A stretch of 64,000 nucleotides of DNA from Algoriphagus sp. CAU 1675 (GTDB lineage: Bacteria; Bacteroidota; Bacteroidia; Cytophagales; Cyclobacteriaceae). The stretch covers positions 305,508 through 369,507 of the forward strand of contig NZ_JARHUI010000005.1 in the NCBI RefSeq assembly GCF_029222925.1, given 5' to 3'. Positions 36,034 to 44,789 of the stretch are shown here, piece by piece (position 1 is the stretch's first letter; every line of letters starts with the position of its first letter). The position numbers and the translations under genes are program-made. The notes below the pieces were generated by a model. That model was not told where the DNA came from and searched no databases. It saw nothing but the letters and a program-made list of their open reading frames with translations.

Positions 36034-36157
36034 CTGTAGGAGAAGGATTCGAACCTCCACGGAGTAGTTAGGCAATTTACGAGCTCGCTAAATGCTTTAT
36101 CCCATGACCTCCACCCCCGAGACAGGAGGGCTTGTCTGCCAATTTCAACATCCTACA
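36034..36157 (-). ncRNA. tRNA-like RNA B with a 55-nt structured variable arm
   Basis: 124 nt, the same architecture and length as RNA A. Acceptor, D-loop, anticodon stem-loop and T-arm are identical to A; a single change (A instead of T) in the D-arm restores a perfect TTG/CAA D-stem. The variable arm is the same length (55 nt), but many bases differ in a way that keeps pairing: arm position 4-51 is A-U here versus G-C in A, 23-37 is U-A versus A-U, 24-36 is U-A versus G-C. The ATAAA bulge is conserved. The distal loop contains the palindrome CGAGCTCG, which can extend the hairpin or allow loop-loop contact. It is preceded by a strong promoter at 36191-36223. Confidence 0.85.
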
Positions 36158-36190
36158 GTATGTGTGTGAACTTTAGCTTAATTGCTTGTA

Positions 36191-36223
36191 CAAATATAGC
36201 ACAGGAAATCACATCGTTGCAAA
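36191..36223 (-). promoter_or_regulatory. Consensus Bacteroidota promoter for tRNA-like RNA B
   Basis: On the minus strand TTTG (36223-36220), a 21-nt spacer and TATATTTG (36198-36191) match TTTG-N19-21-TAnnTTTG without mismatch. The -7 ends 34 nt before the predicted mature 5' end, leaving about 27 nt of leader for RNase P processing. Confidence 0.8.
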
Positions 36224-36420
36224 TTATTCAAATATTTAATTAAATTTTTACATTTTTTTTAATGAAAACGTTTGTAATTTAATCATTTGAAAATTTCGTA
36301 TTTAGATTCAGTTGGAAAATTTAGGAATTGATAACGGGAAAGCTCTCAATTGCCGATCTTATATCAGAACGATCTAAAAATTACGCTTTCAAAAAATCGA
36401 GATTCATAAAACTCTGGCGC

Positions 36421-37455
36421 TCAATCCAAAGTCACGTAATTCTCCCAGCGATCCAATACGGATTGAAAATCTTCAGGAAGAGGAGTTTCAAAATACAGCT
36501 TTTCCTTGGTAACTGGGTGAATAAAACCTAATGACATAGCGTGAAGCGCTTGCCTTGGCATCAGGTCAAAGCAATTTTGGACGAAGGCTTTGTATTTGGA
36601 AAACTGTGTCCCTTTCCTGATTTTATCTCCTCCATACATGGCATCATTGAATAAGGGATGGCCCAAAAACTTCATATGCGCTCTAATTTGATGAGTTCTT
36701 CCCGTCTCAAGATTACATTGTACCAGAGACACATAGCGCAACTTTTTCAGGACTTTCCAATGTGTAATCGCGTGTTTTCCCTGACTTCCCTCCGGATAAA
36801 CATCCATGACCTTACGATCTTTGGCACTTCTTCCCACATGACCGATTATAGTTCCTGATTCATTCTCAGGTTCGGACCATACAAGTGCCAAGTAAGTTCT
36901 TTCAATCGTATGGTGGTAAAATTGAGCCGCCAAATGCGTCATTGCTTCCTCGGACTTTGCAATTACCAAGAGTCCTGAGGTGTCTTTGTCAATCCGGTGA
37001 ACAAGACCTGGGCGACCGGCGTTTCCTTTCATTTCAGGAAGATTTTGAAAATGGTAGACCAAACCATTCACCAAAGTACCGGTCCAGTTTCCATGCGCAG
37101 GATGGACTACCATACCTGCTGGCTTATTTACAACCAACAAATGGGAGTCTTCATACACAATATCCAATGGGATGTTCTCCGCCACCACATCGGTTTCCCT
37201 CGGAGGCTTTTCCAGCACTACACGAATTTCATCCAAGGGCTTAATTTTATAATTTGCCTTTGTTGGCTGGTCGTTTACCAGAACAAAACCTGCGTCAATA
37301 GCGCGCTGAACTTTATTTCTAGTAGCATTGGCAACCTTCTCGGTCAAAAACTTATCAATCCTCATCAAGGATTGGCCTTTGTCCACAAGTATCCTGTGAT
37401 GCTCAAAGAGCTCAATCTCGTCATCTTCAATTTCTTCTATTGGAAGGTTACTCAT
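36421..37455 (-). CDS. rluD: 23S rRNA pseudouridine synthase RluD
   Basis: 344 residues. N-terminal S4 domain (MRIDKFLTEKVANATRNKVQRAIDAG and NDQPTKANYKIKPLDEIRV region), then the RluA/C/D catalytic domain with GLVHRIDKDTSGLLVIAK (catalytic Asp in RIDKDT) and THQIRAHMKFLGHPLFND. RluD makes pseudouridines 1911, 1915 and 1917 in helix 69, important for ribosome function and termination. A TATTTTTG -7-like element lies 5-12 bp upstream of the ATG, too close for a classical leader. It is the third pseudouridine synthase gene in the window along with rluB and rluF. Confidence 0.9.
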   Translation of the reverse strand: MSNLPIEEIEDDEIELFEHHRILVDKGQSLMRIDKFLTEKVANATRNKVQRAIDAGFVLVNDQPTKANYKIKPLDEIRVVLEKPPRETDVVAENIPLDIVYEDSHLLVVNKPAGMVVHPAHGNWTGTLVNGLVYHFQNLPEMKGNAGRPGLVHRIDKDTSGLLVIAKSEEAMTHLAAQFYHHTIERTYLALVWSEPENESGTIIGHVGRSAKDRKVMDVYPEGSQGKHAITHWKVLKKLRYVSLVQCNLETGRTHQIRAHMKFLGHPLFNDAMYGGDKIRKGTQFSKYKAFVQNCFDLMPRQALHAMSLGFIHPVTKEKLYFETPLPEDFQSVLDRWENYVTLD

Positions 37456-37509
37456 GGTGCAAAAATAGCAGGATCAATCTTAACTTTACCCTAAACCATA
37501 AATCTCACT

Positions 37510-38433
37510 ATGCTAGTTCCCTTTCCTATACCAAACCATGTCTTGGATCACCCATTACTGGAGGAAAAAGGGCTTGAATTGGTGATCAAAAGGCTAGACC
37601 TAGTTCATCCTGAAGTTTCGGGGAACAAATTTTACAAGCTCAAGTACAATTTAGCAGAAGCCCAAAAGAAAGGGCTGGACACGCTTTTGACCTTTGGAGG
37701 GGCATTTTCCAACCATATTTACGCTACAGCAAAAGCCGCTTCCTCAGAAAATTTGAATGCAATAGGAATAATCAGGGGGGATAAAATCACTCCCTTAAAC
37801 CCAACCCTACAGGCTGCAGAGGAAAGCGGAATGGAGCTTCACTTTATAAGTCGTGAAGCTTACCGAAAAAAAACAGAAATCCACTTCATTCAAGACCTAA
37901 GGGAAAAGTTTGGCGATTTTTATCTGATTCCCGAAGGAGGAACAAATGAATTGGCTATTAAGGGGACTAGTCAGATCCTTGATCCTGAAGCAAAAAGACA
38001 ATCCCATATTGCAGTGTCTATCGGTACTGGTGGCACATTTTCCGGTTTAGCAAAGAGGATTTCCAAAGATCAATTTCTGATGGGTTTTTCATCACTTAAA
38101 GGAAATTTCATCCACGTTGAAATTGACCAGATGTTAAAGAAAAATGATATCAATCCCTCTGGTAGCTATAGCATATTTGACCAATATCACTTTGGGGGCT
38201 ATGGAAAATATACCCAGGAACTCATTGAATTTATCTGGTGGTTTTATGAAAAATTTGGTATTCCCCTAGACCCGATATATACGGGAAAATTGATGTTTGG
38301 CATCTGGGATTTAATCAAAAAGGACTATTTCAAAGCTGGCTCCAAAATTCTGGCTATACACACAGGAGGTCTTCAGGGAAATAGAGGCTTCACAAAAATG
38401 ACAGGGATCAAACTACCTCCCCCTTCAATGTAA
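37510..38433 (+). CDS. PLP-dependent 1-aminocyclopropane-1-carboxylate deaminase / D-cysteine desulfhydrase-like protein
   Basis: 307 residues, fold-type II PLP enzyme. The lysine that binds PLP is in VSGNKFYKLKYNL; the phosphate-binding loop appears as SIGTGGTFSGLAK, and TFGGAFSNHIYATA and IPEGGTNELAIKG are family motifs. Members act on ACC, D-cysteine or related amino acids; bacterial members without ACC physiology are mostly D-cysteine desulfhydrases. It overlaps the convergent AlbA_2 gene by 26 bp. The specific substrate cannot be read from the sequence. Confidence 0.82.
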   Translation: MLVPFPIPNHVLDHPLLEEKGLELVIKRLDLVHPEVSGNKFYKLKYNLAEAQKKGLDTLLTFGGAFSNHIYATAKAASSENLNAIGIIRGDKITPLNPTLQAAEESGMELHFISREAYRKKTEIHFIQDLREKFGDFYLIPEGGTNELAIKGTSQILDPEAKRQSHIAVSIGTGGTFSGLAKRISKDQFLMGFSSLKGNFIHVEIDQMLKKNDINPSGSYSIFDQYHFGGYGKYTQELIEFIWWFYEKFGIPLDPIYTGKLMFGIWDLIKKDYFKAGSKILAIHTGGLQGNRGFTKMTGIKLPPPSM

Positions 38434-39052
38434 AATAGTCTTCGGACTCTTGTGGGTGGATTTGCAGCACATTGGCCAAAACCAGTCTCACCAGGGTTTT
38501 GCTTGCTAAAAATTTTGGTAGACGGGCTATTTTGGAAAATTGGCTTACAGTAATACTTTCCTCCTCTCCAAGGTACTTCATCAGTACTTCTTCCTTTTTG
38601 CCATAAGTAAAAACCGTGTCTTTAGGAACTCTACTTCTTCTTAGGATTTCCCACATTTCCCGGCTAGCCTGCACTGATCTATCTTCAACCCTGACAAATC
38701 CTCTTTTCTTCACACCCTCTAAAATATAATGAGGGCGGTTTTTACTGATCGGTATCCGAAATACCGCTACTCCTTTCTTTTCGTTTAATTTGATGGTTTC
38801 AACTCCATAATCAAGAACAGGATGAATCAATTCGCGGATGGCTCGTTCCATCACAAAAACTTCCTCCTCGATATATCGCTGCCCACTTACAGTCCCATCG
38901 TCATCTACCCCGATAAATAAATACCCTCCTTCAGTATTGGCAAAAGCAATCAGTTCCCTCACAATCTTTTCGGGAAAGGCTGCTTTCTTCTTAAACTCCA
39001 AATTCAGCCCTTCCCCTTTAGAGGCTAAAGCTTTTACTTCCTGAAGAGTCAT
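38408..39052 (-). CDS. AlbA_2/Schlafen-type putative nucleic acid-binding protein
   Basis: 214 residues. The N-terminal ~120 residues match the AlbA_2 domain: LNLEFKKKAAFPEKIVRELIAFANTEGGYLFIGVDDDG, then IPISKNRPHYIL and GFVRVEDRSVQAS. This domain occurs alone or fused to ATPases and HTH regions, and is found in regulators and defence-associated proteins. The C-terminal 70 residues look helical and may form a winged-helix. It is downstream of uvrB on the same strand with only 15 bp between, so co-transcription is likely. Function is unknown. Confidence 0.7.
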   Translation of the reverse strand: MTLQEVKALASKGEGLNLEFKKKAAFPEKIVRELIAFANTEGGYLFIGVDDDGTVSGQRYIEEEVFVMERAIRELIHPVLDYGVETIKLNEKKGVAVFRIPISKNRPHYILEGVKKRGFVRVEDRSVQASREMWEILRRSRVPKDTVFTYGKKEEVLMKYLGEEESITVSQFSKIARLPKFLASKTLVRLVLANVLQIHPQESEDYFTLKGEVV

Positions 39053-39067
39053 TTTTACTGTGTGAAA

Positions 39068-41110
39068 TTAATTTCCAAGGCCACGGTTCATATTTTCCAA
39101 CCGCGACTTTTGAGCTTGCCATTCATCACGAAGCCTTGCAGCCTCCATGAAATTGAGTTCTTTGGCAGCTTTTTCCATCTGCTTCTGAGTCTGGGCTATC
39201 AGTTTCTCCAACTTTTCTTTACTCAGATACTGAACAACTGGATCTGCAGCAATCTGTTCTTCGCTAGGCATTGGCTCAGCATAGAACTTCGCATTCTTTT
39301 TAGAGTCAGCCACTTTTGTCTGCCCCATGATTTTATCACGGGATTTGATCACTGTGGTTGGAGTTATTCCATGTTCTTCATTATAGGCAATCTGTAAAGC
39401 TCTTCTCCTCCTTGTCTCATCAATGGCTTTTTCCATAGATTCAGTGACCTTGTCTGCATACATGATTACCCGGCCCTCCGAATTTCTTGCAGCTCGCCCA
39501 ATGGTCTGCACCAAACTCCGTTCATTGCGAAGAAAACCTTCCTTGTCAGCATCCAAAATCGCCACTAAAGACACTTCAGGTAAATCCAATCCTTCTCTTA
39601 ACAAATTCACTCCAACCAATACATCAAACACCCCCAACCGAAGCTCTCTCAATATCTCGACACGATCAAGGGTTTTTACCTCCGAATGGATGTAGCGGGA
39701 TTTGACACCAGCCCGCTCAAGATATTTCTGCAGTTCTTCCGCCATTCGCTTGGTCAATGTAGTGACCAATACCCGGGCGTCAGTCTTGATAGTCTGGTCA
39801 ATTTCTTCCAACAAATCGTCAATTTGATTCTGGCTCGGCCTCACTTCAATGGTTGGGTCCAACAAACCTGTCGGTCGAATAATTTGCTCTACTACTACCC
39901 CCTCAGTCAAGGAAAGTTCATAATCTGCCGGCGTTGCAGAAACATAGACCACCTGATTCGTCAAGTCTTCAAATTCATCAAACTTCAAGGGTCTGTTGTC
40001 CAAAGCAGATGGAAGTCTAAATCCAAAATCCACCAAATTAACCTTTCTGGACCGGTCTCCTCCCCACATAGCCCGAATCTGCGGAACAGTCACGTGACTT
40101 TCATCAATCACCATGAGAAAATCATCCGGAAAGTAGTCCAAGAGGCAGAAAGGGCGCATCCCTGGTTTCCTTCTATCAAAATACCTTGAATAGTTTTCCA
40201 CACCCGAACAGTAGCCAAGCTCACGGATCATTTCGAGATCAAATTCGGTCCTCTCCTGCAAACGCTTGGCTTCCATAAACTTTCCTTCTTTTTCAAAGAA
40301 ATTAACCTGAGCGACCATGTCGTCTTGAATTTCGTGAATGGCAGTTTGAATGGTGTCCCTTCCTGTCACGAAAAGATTAGCGGGAAATATGGAAATGATC
40401 TTTTCATCGTTTAATTTTTTCCCTGAAGCAGGATCAATCCTCTGAATAGCTTCGATTTCATCTCCCCAGAAAAAAATCCTGTATCCCCAATCTGCATAGG
40501 CTACAAAAATGTCTACAGTATCGCCTTTCACACGGAAGGTCCCATGTGTCAATTCATGATTGGTTCGGCTATATAAAATATCAACCAGCTTGAAAAGCAA
40601 CTGATTTCTCGGAATTCTATCTCCTTCCTGGATTCGGATTACATTTTTGGCAAACTCCTCTGGGTTTCCGATACCATAGATACAGGAAACAGAGGCAACC
40701 ACAATCACATCCCTTCTACCAGTAAGCAGTGCAGAGGTAGCACTCAGACGCAGCTTTTCTATCTCCTCATTGATGGAAAGATCCTTTTCTATATAAGTTC
40801 CAGAACTTGGTATAAATGCCTCTGGTTGGTAATAGTCATAATAGGAAATGAAATACTCGACGGCATTTTCAGGAAAGAACTGCTTGAACTCCCCATAAAG
40901 CTGTGCAGCCAAAGTTTTGTTATGACTCAAGACCAAAGTAGGCTTTTGGACCTCTTGGATCAGGTTGGCAATTGTAAAAGTCTTTCCTGAACCCGTAACT
41001 CCCAAAAGAACCTGGGCCTTATCTCCATTTTTCACACCCTCTGCTAGCTTTTGGATCGCCTTTGGCTGATCTCCAGTGGGTTGATAGTCAGATGTAATTT
41101 TAAATTCCAT
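39068..41110 (-). CDS. uvrB: Excinuclease ABC subunit B
   Basis: 680 residues, full length. UvrB verifies DNA damage and opens the duplex in nucleotide excision repair. Helicase motif I is GVTGSGKT; the beta-hairpin with [12 protein letters not shown] inserts into DNA; motif V/VI includes [18 protein letters not shown] and [12 protein letters not shown]. The C-terminal UVR domain ([22 protein letters not shown]) contacts UvrC. It is followed by the AlbA_2 gene. Confidence 0.97.
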   Translation of the reverse strand: MEFKITSDYQPTGDQPKAIQKLAEGVKNGDKAQVLLGVTGSGKTFTIANLIQEVQKPTLVLSHNKTLAAQLYGEFKQFFPENAVEYFISYYDYYQPEAFIPSSGTYIEKDLSINEEIEKLRLSATSALLTGRRDVIVVASVSCIYGIGNPEEFAKNVIRIQEGDRIPRNQLLFKLVDILYSRTNHELTHGTFRVKGDTVDIFVAYADWGYRIFFWGDEIEAIQRIDPASGKKLNDEKIISIFPANLFVTGRDTIQTAIHEIQDDMVAQVNFFEKEGKFMEAKRLQERTEFDLEMIRELGYCSGVENYSRYFDRRKPGMRPFCLLDYFPDDFLMVIDESHVTVPQIRAMWGGDRSRKVNLVDFGFRLPSALDNRPLKFDEFEDLTNQVVYVSATPADYELSLTEGVVVEQIIRPTGLLDPTIEVRPSQNQIDDLLEEIDQTIKTDARVLVTTLTKRMAEELQKYLERAGVKSRYIHSEVKTLDRVEILRELRLGVFDVLVGVNLLREGLDLPEVSLVAILDADKEGFLRNERSLVQTIGRAARNSEGRVIMYADKVTESMEKAIDETRRRRALQIAYNEEHGITPTTVIKSRDKIMGQTKVADSKKNAKFYAEPMPSEEQIAADPVVQYLSKEKLEKLIAQTQKQMEKAAKELNFMEAARLRDEWQAQKSRLENMNRGLGN

Positions 41111-41172
41111 GAGTATATATCAACTAACCCAACACGCAAAGTGGGTGTGAAAGTTTTCGGGCTATAGAAAAA

Positions 41173-42363
41173 CTACGCCTTCAAAGCTTTTAACTTTTCA
41201 AAATTGTAATAGAGGTAATTGGTACGGAGAATCAGTACCAGCAAAATAGGAATCAAGCTAGGGTGTAATGACTGCCATCCCAAAATCCAAAAAACTACAG
41301 CTGCATCAGCCAGAATGAGTGCAAATAACAAATAGCTCCGAACCCATGGTTTGGATTTTTTAGAAAGCAAGGAAATAGCCAAAACCAAATGTCCTGGAAA
41401 GGCCCAAAGCAGATTCCAGTTCCATAGCGTAGCGGTGTGTTCAGTACCGAACCAAAGCAGAAATACGACCACTCCCAAAACTCCCAAAATAGCGAAATAG
41501 CCAATATCAAAGCCTAAATAAAGCCTCTTCTTTTTATGCCCAACGTAGGTGATGATAGTAAAACCTATGGCAAAGGCCCAAAAAATCAAGTAAGGATTCA
41601 AAAGCCCAAAAGAACTTTCTTTTCTTGGAAGATTTAAAATAACATTGGTTTCTTTGACCAAAGGACGAGTTGGCCCATCACCTTGTATTTGAGCTCTTGC
41701 AAAAGCTTGCTCCATATAATCTGGCAAGAATTGCTCATCCCGTGGACTTGCATCCCGGTCTATCACGGATCCCAATGCCAAGTCAATCCCCAAATCCGCC
41801 CAAGGCATACGCATGACGTATTCGTCAATGAGATCTCTAAAAGTCTTTTCTGATTCCTGAACCTCTTCATCATTCCAAACCAATTTATCCCCCAAAACCA
41901 ACTCCATTGCATCTCGAATTCGGGTTGCACAATTGTCAAAAAAGAAATCGTAGCGATAGAATCTTCGATCAGGCAAATAATTGATCTGAAGAAACTCGAC
42001 CATAAACCTTTCCTGCTCGGGACTTAGATCCAAGACCTGCTCACGGATTCCCCTTCCTTCCTCATAATAATTGTTCACAAAATCTGCATAATGGCTCACG
42101 CTTAACATGTAGTCAAGCTTCCCAGCAGCAAAATTTGCATAGAAAATAGGAGGGTTAAATTGGAAAGTACCGTAGTTAAAAACATAATCTGTTTTCTCAA
42201 GCCGGTCTAGAACACGAATAGCGCTATGTCCAAATGCAGAATATAATTCATCTCCGGGATCACAAGTCAGAAGGCTAATACGATATTGCTGGGCTTTCAA
42301 GGGACCTAACCCCATGATTATCAACAGAAAAAACCAGATAAATACTTTCCTTTTAGACTTCAT
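41173..42363 (-). CDS. DUF4105 (Lnb-like) inner-membrane protein
   Basis: 396 residues. Signal peptide (FIWFFLLIIMGLG, cleavage near KAQQ), then a DUF4105 domain at about 25-235 with the family's hallmark residues: His46 in SAFGHSAIRV and Cys145 in FFFDNCATR, candidate catalytic dyad. The C-terminal ~140 residues have five or so membrane helices. The family was recently linked to lipoprotein N-acylation (Lnb) in Bacteroides, so a role in lipoprotein maturation is plausible here; I recall this from the literature but cannot confirm it. Its start is 38 bp from the divergent secreted-protein gene. Confidence 0.7.
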   Translation of the reverse strand: MKSKRKVFIWFFLLIIMGLGPLKAQQYRISLLTCDPGDELYSAFGHSAIRVLDRLEKTDYVFNYGTFQFNPPIFYANFAAGKLDYMLSVSHYADFVNNYYEEGRGIREQVLDLSPEQERFMVEFLQINYLPDRRFYRYDFFFDNCATRIRDAMELVLGDKLVWNDEEVQESEKTFRDLIDEYVMRMPWADLGIDLALGSVIDRDASPRDEQFLPDYMEQAFARAQIQGDGPTRPLVKETNVILNLPRKESSFGLLNPYLIFWAFAIGFTIITYVGHKKKRLYLGFDIGYFAILGVLGVVVFLLWFGTEHTATLWNWNLLWAFPGHLVLAISLLSKKSKPWVRSYLLFALILADAAVVFWILGWQSLHPSLIPILLVLILRTNYLYYNFEKLKALKA

Positions 42364-42401
42364 TTTATTAACTTAAATCCTCTTTTTTAATTTTTTTTAT
42401 T

Positions 42402-44708
42402 ATGGACAGTTTGGGCAAAACGTTCGCCCTTGAGGTATTTTTTATCAGCCGAATATACAGCATATTGTCGGCAATTGGAGGATCATGCCTTATCAGCTTT
42501 GGACTATTTGCTCAGGAAATCAATGCCTACCGAACAATTGCCAGTGGAAACTTTACCGACTTGAGTATTTGGGAAACATATGATGGAATAGTATGGAATC
42601 CAGCTGTCTCCAAACCAACTCAACTTAATGACATTTATATCGATCAAACCCATACCTTAACACTAACGCAAAATGAAGAAGCTAAAAGTGTATTTATCAA
42701 TGCTGAAACTAGCGCTGGCCAAAAACTAAATCTCAATGGTTTCAATTTAGACATTTATGGTAGCCTTCAAGCCTTTGAAGGCCCTGCTCCCGGAATCCCA
42801 AATCAAGCTTGGAACAGTCAAAACTGGATTGGCAATTCAATCAATAGTACGATTACATTCAGGGGAAACTCCAGAACCATCATTCCACAAAATGCTTGGA
42901 GTGCCCAATCAGACCGAAGCAGATATGTCGTTATTTTTGATCCCGGGCCGGGAGTGGAGTTAACTATAGAAGAAGCCTTTAAATCTCTGTCTTTTACAAT
43001 CAGATCCGGTACTGTGATCCAAAAACTGGATAAAAGTGTTATCCCGGCTAAATGCGCCACTTTTTCTTTCAATACGGAAACCACGGTTTATGGAGCTGGT
43101 CCCTTTGGAACTTTTACCATTGAATCCGGGGCAAGACTAATTAGTGAATGCAATGAGGACATACTCTTTCGTTCTGCATCTTTAAGCGCCAGCTTATTGG
43201 ATGTTTGGCCAGATGGTGAACTCATTCTGGAAGGAAATGCACCCCTAATCGAAGCAGCAAGTATTCAATTAAATGGCAAATTGATCTATCGGGGAGGAAC
43301 CTCCTTAAAAAGCTATTTGTCAAAATCCTATCCTGATGCTGCCGTTCCTCAGGCAGTCAATAACCTTCAATTGGATAGCAACTTCGATTTAACACTTCCC
43401 TCCACATTATTTATACTTGGGAATATGGAAAAAGTCGGTTCAGGAACATTTTTAGGCAGTAATTCTCACCTTCATTTTGTAGGAGCAGGTGATCAGGAAA
43501 TCCTTGGGTTTTCTCTAGAAACCCAAGATTTATCCTTAAACAAATTCAATGGGGAATTAAGCAGCTATGAAAAATTACAGGTCTCTAGAAACCTGAACCT
43601 CCTCAATGGCTCATTGGATTTAAATGGAAATGACCTTGAAATAAACTCCTCACTTACTGGTGGATTAAACTACACGGGGGGTACCTGGAAAAATATCGAC
43701 ACGTTTACCTATCACGGTACACCTTTAGTCCTCAACCAAACCAATGCCACCTTTCCCTATGAAGACACACAAAACGGAGGAATTAGGAAAGTTCAGCTTT
43801 TGGGCAATTCCGCTGGAGGCTCACTAGAAATCACTTTTAATGAAACCAAAGGAGCAGATTTCAACGCAGGATTCAATGATTCAGACGGCACACCCATTCT
43901 TTATCGGCTTTACTCCTACTTCCAATTCTCAGGTTTAAACCCAAGTTCCAACCCTTTGGAAATGAGAATTTCGGCCCATCAATTAATTGTAGACAATGAA
44001 GACGACCTCAGGATAGTTGGGACAGGCTATGCCGCTTCCGGGAGTCACTTGGCAGGATTAGACCCGACGGAGCTTTGGGCTAGAAGAAATTTGACTGTGG
44101 ATGAGTTAGAAGGTACTAATTTTACAATTGGAAGCTTCAGAACTGCCACGGTTCTACCCATTACTTGGCTTGAATTTCAAGTAAAAAAATCTGAAAACCA
44201 TGCCGTTCTCAATTGGAAAATATCTGGCGCAGCGGGCAATGAGAAATTCGAGATTTTTCGAACCGAAAATTTAGCTTCAGGATGGCAAAAAATTGGAGAG
44301 ATTACAGGAAATCAACAAGAGAAAGATATCCGGGACTATGAGTTTGTTGATAAAACTTCTTCTCAATTCAGAGATACCTATTACCAAATACACCATTTGG
44401 ATCATTTTGGGAAAAGTTCATGGAGCAAAGTTATTCTCTTCAATTTGCAGAGAACAAATAGGGAAAATAATCCTTTGGTTTACCCTAACCCCTACCAATC
44501 CGGCTTGATCCACCTAAATATCCCAAGTCATTTCAATGAGCAGAAAATGTGGGTACAAGTAGCTGATATCAATGGTAAAATCCGTTTCGACCAAGAGCTG
44601 AAAGAAGAAGTCTTAATTTCAAGACTTCTCCAACTTGAAAGGGGCCTTTACCTCATCCGGTTTTATTCATCCTCTGAAAATTATGTTCAAAAATGGATCA
44701 AAGAATAG
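42402..44708 (+). CDS. Secreted protein with a T9SS-type C-terminal sorting domain
   Basis: 768 residues. A hydrophobic stretch (ILSAIGGSCLISFGLFAQ) ending at about residue 38 with an AQ cleavage site is preceded by a long basic start, so the N-terminus may be a few residues longer than real. The mature protein has beta-rich, Asn/Gly/Thr-rich sequence (SVFINAETSAGQKLNLNGF) and a penultimate module LPITWLEFQVKKSENHAVLNWK common in these proteins. The C-terminus carries YPNPYQSGLI and ends with NYVQKWIKE, as expected for type A sorting by the type IX system. No catalytic motif is visible; it may be an adhesin or surface-layer component. Confidence 0.75.
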   Translation: MDSLGKTFALEVFFISRIYSILSAIGGSCLISFGLFAQEINAYRTIASGNFTDLSIWETYDGIVWNPAVSKPTQLNDIYIDQTHTLTLTQNEEAKSVFINAETSAGQKLNLNGFNLDIYGSLQAFEGPAPGIPNQAWNSQNWIGNSINSTITFRGNSRTIIPQNAWSAQSDRSRYVVIFDPGPGVELTIEEAFKSLSFTIRSGTVIQKLDKSVIPAKCATFSFNTETTVYGAGPFGTFTIESGARLISECNEDILFRSASLSASLLDVWPDGELILEGNAPLIEAASIQLNGKLIYRGGTSLKSYLSKSYPDAAVPQAVNNLQLDSNFDLTLPSTLFILGNMEKVGSGTFLGSNSHLHFVGAGDQEILGFSLETQDLSLNKFNGELSSYEKLQVSRNLNLLNGSLDLNGNDLEINSSLTGGLNYTGGTWKNIDTFTYHGTPLVLNQTNATFPYEDTQNGGIRKVQLLGNSAGGSLEITFNETKGADFNAGFNDSDGTPILYRLYSYFQFSGLNPSSNPLEMRISAHQLIVDNEDDLRIVGTGYAASGSHLAGLDPTELWARRNLTVDELEGTNFTIGSFRTATVLPITWLEFQVKKSENHAVLNWKISGAAGNEKFEIFRTENLASGWQKIGEITGNQQEKDIRDYEFVDKTSSQFRDTYYQIHHLDHFGKSSWSKVILFNLQRTNRENNPLVYPNPYQSGLIHLNIPSHFNEQKMWVQVADINGKIRFDQELKEEVLISRLLQLERGLYLIRFYSSSENYVQKWIKE

Positions 44709-44789
44709 GTTCAATTTCGAGAATTATATGAGCAGAAACTGAGATTAGTCCAATTTTTATATCTTGGAATTCCAACCCAATCTCAACCT

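Noticed and set aside
35451..36157. Interpretation of the two RNAs as ordinary class II tRNAs (Leu or Ser)
   Set aside because: The D-loop is Leu-like, but the variable arm is 55 nt and the anticodon loop fits neither Leu nor Ser.
35451..36157. Interpretation as tmRNA or a tRNA with a group I intron
   Set aside because: tmRNA is over 300 nt with a tag ORF, and known tRNA introns interrupt the anticodon loop and are much longer. Here the insert lies in the variable region and is only 55 nt.
36328..36531. Small plus-strand ORF overlapping the 3' end of rluD
   Set aside because: Mostly antisense to rluD, no family resemblance and no promoter.
36997..37494. 165-codon plus-strand ORF opposite rluD
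   Set aside because: Shadow of the conserved pseudouridine synthase in the other frame.
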